In this document: positions 44,268 through 52,618 of the stretch, piece by piece
Layout: each line of letters opens with the position of its first letter
Position numbering within the stretch: the first letter of the stretch is position 1
Assembly: GCA_945860225.1 (NCBI GenBank)
Contig: CAMAPT010000002.1
Coordinates: 62,001 to 126,000 of the forward strand
Source: Chitinophaga pinensis
GTDB taxonomy: Bacteria; Bacteroidota; Bacteroidia; B-17B0; Aurantibacillaceae
Reading direction: 5' to 3'
DNA: 64,000 nucleotides
Notes under the pieces: model-generated
The model's database searches: none
What the model saw: the letters and a program-made list of their open reading frames with translations, nothing else
What the model was told of the DNA's origin: nothing
Made by a program: the position numbers and the translations under genes

Positions 44268-44555
44268 TTACATGTGTCCGATAGCATCGGGGATTTGATA
44301 AAAAGTTGGATGACGATACACTTTATCATTAGCAGGTTCAAAGAAAGGACCAATATCTTCAGGGCTGCTAGCAACAATTGCATTAGAAGGGACAGCCCAA
44401 ATAGCACATCCTTCGTTTCTGCGGGTATATAAATCTCTAGCATTTTGTAATGCCATTTCTTTATCAAAAGCATGTAAACTTCCACAATGAACAAAAGGTT
44501 GACCTGCTTTTTTTTGCAAAAATATTTCCCAAACCGGGCCTTGATTATCACTCAT
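44268..44555 (-). CDS. paaB: Phenylacetyl-CoA epoxidase subunit PaaB
   Basis: A 95-residue small subunit of the epoxidase complex with the typical GPVWEIFLQKKAGQPFVHCGSLHAFDKEMALQNARDLYTRRNEGCAIWAVPSN order and a later HPTFYQIPDAIGHM end. It has no catalytic residues and bridges PaaA-PaaC units. It lies 31 bases after paaA. Confidence 0.95.
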   Translation of the reverse strand: MSDNQGPVWEIFLQKKAGQPFVHCGSLHAFDKEMALQNARDLYTRRNEGCAIWAVPSNAIVASSPEDIGPFFEPANDKVYRHPTFYQIPDAIGHM

Positions 44556-44586
44556 AATTCTTATTTTTTATCAAATGGATTATTAC

Positions 44587-45528
44587 TTATGCTGCTTCGT
44601 AAATTTCTTTTCTTTTTTTTGCGAATGCTTGTGCGGCTTCTCTTACCCAAGCGCCATCATTATGTGCTTTATTTCTTGCTGCTAAGCGTTCTTTATTACA
44701 AGGGCCATTTCCGCTGATTACATTTTTAAATTCTACCCAATCTGGTTGACTGAAATCATAACCTTTTTTGTCTTCATTCCATTTTAGATTTTGGTCAGGT
44801 ACAGTTAATCCAAGATAGTGGATTTGCGGAACAGTTTGATTGACAAAACGCTGGCGTAATTGATCGTTTGTTTCACGTTTAATACGCCATTTAATCGCAT
44901 TTTCACTATTTGGAGATTCGGAATCAGGCGGCCCAAACATCATCATGGTAGGATACCACCAACGGTTTAGGGCATCCTGAGCCATAGCCTTTTGTTCGTC
45001 TGTTCCAAATGCCAGGCGAGTCATAATTTCAAAACCTTGTCGTTGATGGAAACTCTCTTCCTTGCAAATACGAACCATTGCTCTTGCATAAGGACCGTAT
45101 GAAGTTCGTTGTAACATGACTTGATTCATGATGGCTGCACCATCAACCAACCAGCCCACCGCCCCGATATCTGCCCATGTAAGAGTTGGATAATTAAAAA
45201 TAGAAGAGTATTTTGCTTTACCCGTATGCAAGTTATTAAGCAATTCATCACGGCTTATTCCTAGGGTTTCTGCTGCCGTATATAAATACAAACCATGCCC
45301 TCCTTCATCTTGAACTTTAGCTAATAAAACAACCTTTGAACGTAAGCTTGGAGCTCTTGTTATCCAATTTCCTTCGGGCAACATTCCTACAATTTCGGAA
45401 TGGGCATGCTGAGATATTTGGCGAATCAAATGTTTGCGATAATTTTCAGGCATCCAATCTTTTGGTTCAACCATTTCGTTTTTGGCTAATTTGCTCTCAA
45501 AAACCTCTTCAAATTTATTAGCTTCCAT
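44587..45528 (-). CDS. paaA: Phenylacetyl-CoA epoxidase catalytic subunit PaaA
   Basis: A 313-residue ferritin-like di-iron oxygenase subunit. The iron ligands lie in [24 protein letters not shown] and [17 protein letters not shown] (ExxH patterns). The complex inserts one oxygen atom of O2 into phenylacetyl-CoA. It is the first gene of the minus-strand run paaA-paaB-paaC-paaD-paaG, and the predicted promoter lies 29-59 bases before the start. paaE is divergently transcribed from the same intergenic space. Confidence 0.95.
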   Translation of the reverse strand: MEANKFEEVFESKLAKNEMVEPKDWMPENYRKHLIRQISQHAHSEIVGMLPEGNWITRAPSLRSKVVLLAKVQDEGGHGLYLYTAAETLGISRDELLNNLHTGKAKYSSIFNYPTLTWADIGAVGWLVDGAAIMNQVMLQRTSYGPYARAMVRICKEESFHQRQGFEIMTRLAFGTDEQKAMAQDALNRWWYPTMMMFGPPDSESPNSENAIKWRIKRETNDQLRQRFVNQTVPQIHYLGLTVPDQNLKWNEDKKGYDFSQPDWVEFKNVISGNGPCNKERLAARNKAHNDGAWVREAAQAFAKKRKEIYEAA

Positions 45529-45556
45529 TTTTTTATGTATTAGATTACAAGTTATA

Positions 45557-45587
45557 CAAATATACAGTTTTGGGCGTTTTTCACAAA
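45557..45587 (-). promoter_or_regulatory. Promoter of the paaA operon (TTTG-N19-TATATTTG)
   Basis: On the minus strand, TTTG (45584-45587), a 19-base spacer and TATATTTG (45557-45564) match the Bacteroidota consensus at every listed position. It lies just upstream of paaA in the divergent paaA-paaE space. Confidence 0.8.
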
Positions 45588-45720
45588 CCTTCAGTCCTAA
45601 ACTCTTTCATTAAAACAGTAAAAAACAAGCAAAGTTGACAAAAATCATAAAAAGTTCATTGCAATATAAAATCTAATAATACCCATGCTATAAAAAGTTC
45701 TAATTTAAAACGGTTTCTGA

Positions 45721-45728
45721 TATATTTG
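45721..45728 (+). promoter_or_regulatory. Possible -7 box for paaE
   Basis: TATATTTG on the plus strand, 39 bases before the paaE start. The -33 position carries TTCT instead of TTTG, so the promoter is weaker or activator-dependent. Confidence 0.4.
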
Positions 45729-45767
45729 TTTTTTATATCTATTTTTACACTCCAAAAAATAAAATAA

Positions 45768-46844
45768 ATGGCAAGATTTCATACCTTAAAAATAAAAGAT
45801 GTGCGTCGTGAGACTGCTGATGCTGTTTCTGTTGCTTTTGATATTCCATTAGCTATTCAGCATGAGTATCAGTATAAACAAGGACAGTATATAACAATCA
45901 AATTAAATGTTAATGGTGAAGAAATACGCCGTTCATACAGTATTTGTACCAGTCCTTATAGTGAAAAAGAGTTACGTGTGGCTGTAAAAGAAGTAAAAGA
46001 TGGCCGAGCTTCTACCCTAATTAATCGTGAATGGAAAGTTGGTGATGTGGTTGATGTAATGACCCCAATGGGAAATTTTCATTCCATATTATCAGGTAAT
46101 AATAAAAAAAATTATGTCTTGTTTGCTGGTGGAAGTGGTATTACTCCAATGATGAGTATTTTAAAAAGTGTTTTGTATATCGAAAAACAAAGTCACGTTA
46201 CTTTGGTATATGCAAACAGAGATGAAGATTCTGTGATTTTTAAAGCAGAATTAGAAAAAATAGAAGCTAATCATTCAGGAAATCTGAAAGTATTAAATGT
46301 GTATGATAATCCTAAACAACAAGTCGTAGATTTGCAAAAGGGATTATTGACACAAGAACGTGTTAAGGCTATATTAGAAAATTATGGTGGGTTAAATGCT
46401 GATGAGTATTTTATTTGTGGACCGGCCCCAATGATGGAAAATATTAAAGGAGCATTGGAAAACTTAAAAATTTCTAAAGAAAAAATTCATATCGAGTATT
46501 TCAGTGCAGTAGTTGATGCCGTTAATAAAGCAGCTTCTTCTGAGGTAACTGGCGCTCCAGTTAATAGCGAAGTAACTGTTATTCAATATGGTATAGAAAC
46601 CCAATTAAAATTAAACACGGAAGGTTTAACGATTTTGGATGCTGCCATTGAGGCAGGTGTGGATGCTCCGTTTAGTTGTAAGGGAGCTGTTTGTTGTACT
46701 TGTCGAGCTAAGGTAATTGAAGGCAAGGCTAAAATGGACAATAATTTTGCTTTAACAGATGATGAGGTGGCAGAAGGATTTATTTTAACTTGCCAAGCAC
46801 ATCCATTAACAGAAAAAATCATAGTTGATTTTGATGCTATTTAA
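45768..46844 (+). CDS. paaE: Phenylacetyl-CoA epoxidase reductase PaaE
   Basis: A 358-residue flavin reductase that passes electrons from NAD(P)H to PaaA. It has an FAD domain (RSYSICTSP), a nucleotide-binding motif (FAGGSGITPMMSILK) and a C-terminal 2Fe-2S ferredoxin domain (CKGAVCCTCRAKV...CQAHP). In many species paaE follows paaD. Here it is encoded on the opposite strand, divergent from paaA. A hairpin terminator lies directly behind it. Confidence 0.95.
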   Translation: MARFHTLKIKDVRRETADAVSVAFDIPLAIQHEYQYKQGQYITIKLNVNGEEIRRSYSICTSPYSEKELRVAVKEVKDGRASTLINREWKVGDVVDVMTPMGNFHSILSGNNKKNYVLFAGGSGITPMMSILKSVLYIEKQSHVTLVYANRDEDSVIFKAELEKIEANHSGNLKVLNVYDNPKQQVVDLQKGLLTQERVKAILENYGGLNADEYFICGPAPMMENIKGALENLKISKEKIHIEYFSAVVDAVNKAASSEVTGAPVNSEVTVIQYGIETQLKLNTEGLTILDAAIEAGVDAPFSCKGAVCCTCRAKVIEGKAKMDNNFALTDDEVAEGFILTCQAHPLTEKIIVDFDAI

Positions 46845-46863
46845 GTAATTTAATTTTTTAACT

Positions 46864-46896
46864 AAAGGCTTTCATGATAACATGGAAGCTTTTTTT
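46864..46896 (+). terminator. Intrinsic terminator after paaE
   Basis: Arms AAAGGCTTTCATG and CATGGAAGCTTT (one G-T pair and one bulge) around a 4-base loop, followed by seven T's. Twenty bases after the paaE stop. Confidence 0.7.
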
Positions 46897-46980
46897 ATGT
46901 TATGTTATTAAAAATATAGATCCGTCAGAGTATTATATTTTTTTTAATTAAAAAACTATGTATCTATGCGGTTCATAATT

Positions 46981-47691
46981 ATGAATTGCTTGAGTAGTTA
47001 CCCACTTTTAAATAAAGCTTTGCAAACTAAACTGATCATTTTGATTGATCCTGATAAATACAATCAGGAGTTAGTTAAATTAGCTAATGATTGTAATGTG
47101 TATTGCATCTTTGTGGGTGGAAGTGTATTAAATAAAAACACTTTAGAAAAAACAGTAATATCTATAAAGACTATTACAACTATTCCGGTTATTATTTTTC
47201 CGGGAGATGAAACGCAAATTTCTAAATATGCTGATGGTATTTTAATCTTATCTCTTTTGTCGGGGAGAAATGCAGAATACCTCATTGGTAAGCATGTGAA
47301 AGCTGCTATAAAAATTAGACAATCTAAATTAAAAGCGATTCCGACAGGTTATATTTTAGTGGATGGCGGAAAAAAATCTACAACACAAAAAGTAACTAAA
47401 TCAAAACCATTAACGGATAAAAAAGAAATTGTTAACACAGCTATTGCCGGCGAATTATTAGGAAAACAATTAATTTATTTAGAAGCAGGTAGTGGTGCTA
47501 AGCAAACTTTAACAAATAGTGTTATAAAAGCCGTAAAACAAAATATTTCAATTCCATTGATAGTAGGGGGCGGCATTGATTCAGAAGAAAAAGTCAAAAA
47601 AATACTTCTTTCAAAGCCCGATTATATAGTCATAGGAAACGCTTTTGAAAAAAATCCAAATTTATTAACTCGCATAAAACCATTTTTTTAA
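46981..47691 (+). CDS. Geranylgeranylglyceryl phosphate synthase-family protein
   Basis: A TIM-barrel prenyltransferase of about 236 residues. Motifs are LIDPDKYN near the start, CIFVGGSVLN, IIFPGDETQIS, LEAGSGAK, and VGGGIDSEEKV with IGNAFEKNP at the end. In archaea this family makes the ether link of membrane lipids from G1P. In Bacteroidota it is widespread and its product is less clear. The ATG at 46981 seems better than an upstream ATG at 46966 by five residues, but the choice is uncertain. The stop overlaps the next gene's ATG by one base. Confidence 0.85.
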   Translation: MNCLSSYPLLNKALQTKLIILIDPDKYNQELVKLANDCNVYCIFVGGSVLNKNTLEKTVISIKTITTIPVIIFPGDETQISKYADGILILSLLSGRNAEYLIGKHVKAAIKIRQSKLKAIPTGYILVDGGKKSTTQKVTKSKPLTDKKEIVNTAIAGELLGKQLIYLEAGSGAKQTLTNSVIKAVKQNISIPLIVGGGIDSEEKVKKILLSKPDYIVIGNAFEKNPNLLTRIKPFF

Positions 47692-48323
47692 TGAAACTTG
47701 TGGTCATGACTCAATCGCAAAAAAGCGATACTGAAATAGCATCTATTATTCAAATGTTTGAAGCTGGACTAGAAACACTTCATGTTCGGAAAAATAGGTT
47801 TTCAACCCAACAGTTGGATGATTATATTAATGAAATACCTTCTCACTTTCATAACCGTATTATTATCCACTCTCATCATCGATTGGCTTTAAAATATAAT
47901 TTGAAAGGATGTCATTTTACCTCTACGCATTTAAAAAGGAAATTTCAACTTTGGTGGAATACTAAGATGATATACTTGAGAAAACCTAAATTAGTTAAGA
48001 CAATTTCTCATAATAAAGTAGCCGAGTTATATGAAGATCAGAAAATAAAAACCGATTATTGTTTTTTAGGGACTATGTTTAATAATATATCCGGAGAGTT
48101 AAATACAGGTTATTATCCTGAAACAGTTCGGGCAGCTATTCAAAAATCCGAAAAAAAAATATTCGCCCGTGGGGGAGTTAATGAAAAAAGTGTTGAATTA
48201 GCTTATCAGCTTGGTTTTTATGGTATTGCACTATACGGACTTTTATGGCAAAGTACATCTCCCTTCGAAAAATATATTCAGTTTATCAGATATTGTAAGG
48301 ACAAAAATATCCCAATTGAATAA
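47691..48323 (+). CDS. ThiE/TenI-like thiamine phosphate synthase-fold protein
   Basis: A 210-residue TIM-barrel protein. It carries GLETLHVRKNRFSTQQLDDYI, IIIHSHHRLALKY, GCHFTSTHL, FLGTMFNN and FARGGVNEKSVELAYQLGFYGIALYGLLW, the order of the ThiE/TenI family. The family makes thiamine phosphate (ThiE) or isomerises thiazole phosphate (TenI). Substrate residues are not clear enough to choose between them. The gene overlaps the genes on both sides by one base (stop/start ATG overlap), so it is translationally linked to GGGP synthase and PnuC. Confidence 0.75.
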   Translation: MKLVVMTQSQKSDTEIASIIQMFEAGLETLHVRKNRFSTQQLDDYINEIPSHFHNRIIIHSHHRLALKYNLKGCHFTSTHLKRKFQLWWNTKMIYLRKPKLVKTISHNKVAELYEDQKIKTDYCFLGTMFNNISGELNTGYYPETVRAAIQKSEKKIFARGGVNEKSVELAYQLGFYGIALYGLLWQSTSPFEKYIQFIRYCKDKNIPIE

Positions 48324-48874
48324 TGTTTATTTGGGATTTTATAGCATTAGTAACTGGCATTGGTGGTGTAATTTTAACCATACTCGAATCTATTTGGTGC
48401 TGGCCCATTGCTTTAATTTCAGTGATTATTTCAGGAATTACATTTTTCAATGAACGCTTATTTGGTGATTTTTGTCTACAGGTATTTTACTTAATAAGTG
48501 GTTTGTATGGTTGGTACTATTGGAATAAAAATAAAAGTGAAGTATTTGTAATTCATAAAATGCCTGGTAAGTTAATTTTACCGCTTATAATGTGTACAAT
48601 AATTCAAGCCTTTATTTATTATTTTTTACTTAAATATTTTAAATCTGATCAATTTTTATTTGATGCTATTCTTACTGCATGTAGTTTTACAGGTACTTTT
48701 ATGATGGCTAAAAAATGGTTAGAAAATTGGTTGATTTGGATATTTGTAGACATAGCATATGTTTTTTTATATCTTATCAAAGATTTAAGTTCGTACGCAT
48801 TACTTTATGTTTTTTTTGCTGTTATGGCGGGTTATGGTTTTTATAAATGGAAGAAACAATTAGTAATTCAATAA
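48323..48874 (+). CDS. pnuC: PnuC/PnuT-type vitamin transporter
   Basis: A 183-residue protein with about six or seven transmembrane helices. It has the family segments LVTGIGGVILTILESIWCWPIALISV, FYLISGLYGWYYWNKNK and a late Trp-rich helix. PnuC imports nicotinamide riboside. A branch of the family (PnuT) imports thiamine. Coupling to a ThiE-like gene before and a NadR-like kinase gene after leaves both possible. The following kinase gene overlaps it by 28 bases. Confidence 0.85.
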   Translation: MFIWDFIALVTGIGGVILTILESIWCWPIALISVIISGITFFNERLFGDFCLQVFYLISGLYGWYYWNKNKSEVFVIHKMPGKLILPLIMCTIIQAFIYYFLLKYFKSDQFLFDAILTACSFTGTFMMAKKWLENWLIWIFVDIAYVFLYLIKDLSSYALLYVFFAVMAGYGFYKWKKQLVIQ

Positions 48875-49392
48875 AAAAAATTGTTGTGCTTGGTGCAGAA
48901 AGCACGGGGAAATCAACGTTGTGCGAAAGTTTAGCAAATCATTATAACACAGTGTTTGTTCCCGAATTTGCTCGTACCTATTTTAACGTTCATGATATCA
49001 ACCATTATTCAATACAGGATTTAGAAACAATAGCAAAAACGCAAATTTCACTAGAAAAGGATTACGTTAAAAAAGCCAATAAATTGTTGTTTTGTGATAC
49101 ATCATTAATTACTATTAAAATATGGGCTATTCATAGATTTAATCAAATTCCGGAATTTTTTAAAAATAGTATTAAACCTACGGATTATCACATGTACTTA
49201 ATTACTAATAATGATATTCCGTGGGTAGCAGATGATCAAAGAAAAAATGAAGTATCAAGGGATTCTTTATTTAAATGGAATCAACACGAAATGCAAAAAT
49301 TAGGTATTAATTACCATATAGTAAAAGGGCTTGGCACGAAAAGACTTCAGCACGCTATTGATTTAATTGATGAGCAAGGTATTTTGTTTTAA
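48847..49392 (+). CDS. NadR-type nicotinamide riboside kinase domain protein
   Basis: A 181-residue P-loop kinase with VVLGAESTGKST (Walker A at residues 16-23), a central FVPEFARTYF that fits the NadR kinase domain, then CDTSLITIKIWAIHRF, a Walker B-like segment, and DDQRKNEVSRDSLF in the lid. Only the kinase half of NadR is present: no N-terminal helix-turn-helix or adenylyltransferase domain. With PnuC it would trap imported nicotinamide riboside as NMN. The start lies inside the last codons of pnuC. Confidence 0.8.
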   Translation: MEETISNSIKKIVVLGAESTGKSTLCESLANHYNTVFVPEFARTYFNVHDINHYSIQDLETIAKTQISLEKDYVKKANKLLFCDTSLITIKIWAIHRFNQIPEFFKNSIKPTDYHMYLITNNDIPWVADDQRKNEVSRDSLFKWNQHEMQKLGINYHIVKGLGTKRLQHAIDLIDEQGILF

Positions 49393-49412
49393 GAATAAGA
49401 TATTGAATTTTG

Positions 49413-50891
49413 TCAGCGATTTTGTCTCCAATTGTTCTTTTTAGGTGAATTTTCGAAAAAATCATGCTTGTTACTACTTAAATTTGAGGATAAGAAGCTC
49501 GCAAATATCGAGGCTATTTGTTCTTCCTTGTTACACGATTTTTTTAGCATTTCAGGGAGATAGTATTTGGGGATGAAACCTGTATCAAATTGACCGCTAA
49601 TAAATGCTGAATGCTTAAGAACAAATGAACAAAAATTCAAGGTAGTTTCTACTCCTGAAATGTGATAATCATCTATAGCACGCAACATTTTTTGAATGGC
49701 CTCTTCGCGATTTTTTCCATGTACTATTAATTTAGCAATCATTGGATCGTAATAAATAGGGATATCCATTCCTTCTTCAAATGAATCGTCAACCCTAACA
49801 CCTGGGCCTGATGGGACACGATACGTTTTTAAACGTCCAATATCCGGTAAAAAATTATTTGTTGGGTCCTCAGCACACACTCGTACCTCAATAGCATGAC
49901 CATTTATTTTTAAATCTTCTTGAGTAAAAGATAATTTCTCACCTCGAGCAACCTTAATTTGTTCTTTAACTAAATCCAAACCGGTTATGAATTCTGTTAC
50001 AGGATGTTCAACCTGTAAACGAGTGTTCATCTCTAAAAAATAAAAATTTAATTGCTCATCTAATAAAAACTCAACAGTTCCTGCTCCGCTATATTGACAA
50101 GCTTTTGCCACTCTTACAGCACATTCTCCCATTTGTTTTCGTAATTCAGGCGTTAGTATAGAGGATGGAGCTTCTTCTATCACTTTTTGATGACGTCTTT
50201 GGATACTACACTCTCTTTCAAATAAATAAATGCAATTTCCGAAATTGTCAGCTAATAGCTGGATTTCAATATGGCGTGGCCCTGTAGCATATTTTTCAAT
50301 AAATACGGCACCATTACCAAATGCCGAAATTGCCTCACTGATGGCTAGTTTCATTTGTTCTTCAACTTCTTCTTCCTTTTCAATCAGGCGCATTCCTTTG
50401 CCGCCACCACCGGCCGAAGCTTTAATTAATAAAGGAAAACCTATCGTTTTTGCAATGTTTATAGCTTCGTTTAAATCATTCACTGCACCTTCCGATCCTG
50501 GAATCATAGGGACATTGTGAACTTTAGCTGTAGCTTTTGCGCTTAATTTATCTCCCATCATATCCATAGCCTCTGCACTTGGACCAATGAATATGATGCC
50601 GGCTTTTTGAACTTTCCTAACAAAATCAGCGTTTTCAGATAAAAAACCGTATCCAGGATGAATGGCATCCACCTTTAGCTGTTGGCAAATTTCTATGATT
50701 TTATCGCCTTGTAAATAGGATTGCGCACTAGGAGGAGGACCAACACACACGGCTTCATCTGCGTACCTTACAAAAGGAGCATTTCTGTCCGCTTCGCTAT
50801 ATATAGCCACGGTTTGAATCCCCATTTCTTTAGCACTTCGCATCACTCGTAATGCGATTTCTCCTCTATTGGCAATTAAAATTTTTTTCAT
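49413..50891 (-). CDS. accC: Biotin carboxylase subunit of acetyl-/propionyl-CoA carboxylase
   Basis: About 492 residues. It starts MKKILIANRGEIALRVMRSAKE and contains the ATP-grasp segments GGGGKGMRLI, ECSIQRRHQKVIEEAPS and FLEMNTRLQVEHPVTE. Catalysis: carboxylation of biotin with ATP and bicarbonate for fatty acid or propionyl-CoA metabolism. The 496-residue reading starts four codons earlier at 50903, and the ATG at 50891 was chosen because it matches the family start. A longer tail than E. coli AccC (449) ends in a low-complexity stretch. BCCP and carboxyltransferase genes are not in the window. Confidence 0.9.
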   Translation of the reverse strand: MKKILIANRGEIALRVMRSAKEMGIQTVAIYSEADRNAPFVRYADEAVCVGPPPSAQSYLQGDKIIEICQQLKVDAIHPGYGFLSENADFVRKVQKAGIIFIGPSAEAMDMMGDKLSAKATAKVHNVPMIPGSEGAVNDLNEAINIAKTIGFPLLIKASAGGGGKGMRLIEKEEEVEEQMKLAISEAISAFGNGAVFIEKYATGPRHIEIQLLADNFGNCIYLFERECSIQRRHQKVIEEAPSSILTPELRKQMGECAVRVAKACQYSGAGTVEFLLDEQLNFYFLEMNTRLQVEHPVTEFITGLDLVKEQIKVARGEKLSFTQEDLKINGHAIEVRVCAEDPTNNFLPDIGRLKTYRVPSGPGVRVDDSFEEGMDIPIYYDPMIAKLIVHGKNREEAIQKMLRAIDDYHISGVETTLNFCSFVLKHSAFISGQFDTGFIPKYYLPEMLKKSCNKEEQIASIFASFLSSNLSSNKHDFFENSPKKNNWRQNR

Positions 50892-50971
50892 AGCTAAGGT
50901 CAAATAGTTTTTACGAAGATAATAAAATGGTCCGCTTCATTTCATTTAATTATTAAATGGTTATATTTATT

Positions 50972-50979
50972 CAAACATA
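50972..50979 (-). promoter_or_regulatory. Possible -7 box for the biotin carboxylase gene
   Basis: TATGTTTG on the minus strand, about 80 bases before the start at 50891. No TTTG lies 19 bases upstream, so this is a half match only. Confidence 0.3.
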
Positions 50980-51061
50980 AAATCAATTTTTATTTTTTGA
51001 ATTGTTTATATAATGCTTTCAATTTTTTTTGACAAAAGACCTATTTAATCCTTATAAAAAG

Positions 51062-51092
51062 TTTGGCACATAATAAAAATCTACTATATTTG
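51062..51092 (+). promoter_or_regulatory. Promoter of rpmH (TTTG-N19-TATATTTG)
   Basis: TTTG at 51062-51065, a 19-base spacer and TATATTTG at 51085-51092 match the Bacteroidota consensus at all listed positions. It lies 44 bases before the rpmH start. Confidence 0.85.
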
Positions 51093-51136
51093 CAGTCCAA
51101 TTTTGAAATACTTATAAAAATTAAATATCTAATAAT

Positions 51137-51292
51137 ATGAAACGTACTTTCCAACCATCGCAACGTAAAAGAAGAAACAAACACGGATTTCGTGAGCGTA
51201 TGGCTTCTGCAAATGGCCGTAGAGTTTTAGCTTCCCGTAGGGCTAAAGGCCGTAAAAAATTAACGGTTTCTAGCGAAAAAACTCATAAATAG
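51137..51292 (+). CDS. rpmH: 50S ribosomal protein L34
   Basis: A 51-residue basic protein: it begins [20 protein letters not shown] and continues [22 protein letters not shown], the L34 signature. It is a small part of the large ribosomal subunit near the exit tunnel. It has a perfect promoter in front and a hairpin terminator behind, so it is transcribed alone. There is no dnaA or rnpA beside it, so it is not at the replication-origin setting seen in many bacteria. Confidence 0.97.
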   Translation: MKRTFQPSQRKRRNKHGFRERMASANGRRVLASRRAKGRKKLTVSSEKTHK

Positions 51293-51314
51293 TAGTTTTA
51301 TTCTATAACAAATC

Positions 51315-51345
51315 AAAGCCTCCTGTAAAAACAGGTGGCTTTTTT
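51315..51345 (+). terminator. Intrinsic terminator after rpmH
   Basis: AAAGCCTCCTGT pairs with ACAGGTGGCTTT (one T-T mismatch) around four A's, followed by a T-run. It starts 23 bases after the rpmH stop. Confidence 0.85.
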
Positions 51346-51411
51346 AGTATATAATTACTTGTATCAATATTAATATATTTAATTAAGAAAAACAGCTATT
51401 CAACCTTTTTC

Positions 51412-52491
51412 TTGCCTAAAATTTTATTCATAGCCGACCATCGTCTCAATCGCTCTCCCAGTCAAAGGTATCGTTTTGAACAATATTTGAATTTTTTTCA
51501 ATCAAAAGGGTTTGATTGGGAATTATCAGAAATTATTTCTGAAAAAGATGATTTGTTTTTTTATAGGCGAAATAATTATCTGAGAAAAGCATTTATTTTA
51601 ATGAAATCCATCTTTATTAGATGGAAAGATTTAAGAAGAGCAAAAAACTTCGATGTTATTTTTATTCAAAGAGAAGCTTTGTTAATTGGATCATCTTTTT
51701 TTGAGAAAAGATTTTATAAAAGAAGTAAGGTCGTATTTGATTTCGATGATAGTATATGGTTATTAGATACATCTCCTGAAAATAAAAAATTTGAATTTTT
51801 AAAAAATCCGGATAAAACGAGTATTAATATTCGTCATGCTCACGCAGTAATAGCAGGAAATTCTTTTTTAGCAAACTACGCAATAAAATACAACAAAAAC
51901 ACGCATGTAATACCAACAACAATAGATGCCAATTTTCATGTTCCAAAGCCAGAGCTACGAAATCGAGAAAAAATAGTAATTGGTTGGAGTGGCAGCATTA
52001 GTACAATTAAGCATTTTGAAATTATTATTCCTGCTTTAATTCAAATTCAGGACAAGTATCCGAACCTTATAGAAATACATGTTATTGGTCAGGAATTATA
52101 TGCCCATTCCAATTTAAATATTATCAATAAAACATGGAGTTCAAACACAGAGGTTGATGATTTAAATTGTTTTGACATTGGCATTATGCCTTTGCCAAAT
52201 GATGAGTGGGTTAAAGGAAAATGTGGGTTAAAGGGTTTGTCATATATGGCCTGTGGAGTTCCTACTGTTATGAGTAATATTGGAGTTAATTCTGAAATTA
52301 TTAAACATGGTAAAAATGGCTATTTAGCATCAACTTATGAGGAATGGGTGGATTGTATAATTACATTGATTGAAAATATTGAGTTAAGGAAACAAATAGG
52401 TGATAATGGCAGGCAAACTGTACTTGAACATTATTCAGTTGATGCTCATAAAGTAAACTATTTAGAGGTTTTGAATTCTCTTTTAAAATAG
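51412..52491 (+). CDS. GT4-type glycosyltransferase
   Basis: A protein of about 359 residues with the GT-B fold: KILFIADHRLNRSPSQRYR at the start, a C-terminal nucleotide-sugar domain with GWSGSISTIKHFEIIIPAL, then DIGIMPLPNDEWVKGKCGLKGLSYMACGVPTVMSNIGVNSEII. The acceptor and sugar are unknown. It opens with a TTG at 51412, and no in-frame ATG lies close by. Upstream in frame there are only sense codons to about 51361. Stand-alone gene between rpmH and gcvT. Confidence 0.82.
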   Translation: MPKILFIADHRLNRSPSQRYRFEQYLNFFQSKGFDWELSEIISEKDDLFFYRRNNYLRKAFILMKSIFIRWKDLRRAKNFDVIFIQREALLIGSSFFEKRFYKRSKVVFDFDDSIWLLDTSPENKKFEFLKNPDKTSINIRHAHAVIAGNSFLANYAIKYNKNTHVIPTTIDANFHVPKPELRNREKIVIGWSGSISTIKHFEIIIPALIQIQDKYPNLIEIHVIGQELYAHSNLNIINKTWSSNTEVDDLNCFDIGIMPLPNDEWVKGKCGLKGLSYMACGVPTVMSNIGVNSEIIKHGKNGYLASTYEEWVDCIITLIENIELRKQIGDNGRQTVLEHYSVDAHKVNYLEVLNSLLK

Positions 52492-52618
52492 TAGATTTAC
52501 TCTTTTTAAAAACGAAAATACAGTAAGAAATATGTTTTGAAATGAGTTGATAAACATATTTTATAATAATTAAGATTGAAAATTATTCTTATACACTAAC
52601 AAACAATACATGCTTGAT

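Noticed and set aside
44237-44551. 104-residue open frame overlapping paaB
   Set aside because: The other frame gives a clear PaaB. This frame is an out-of-phase shadow.
46897-47690. TPP riboswitch for the ThiE/PnuC genes
   Set aside because: The genes start inside an overlapping run, and no conserved THI-box sequence was seen upstream of the first gene.
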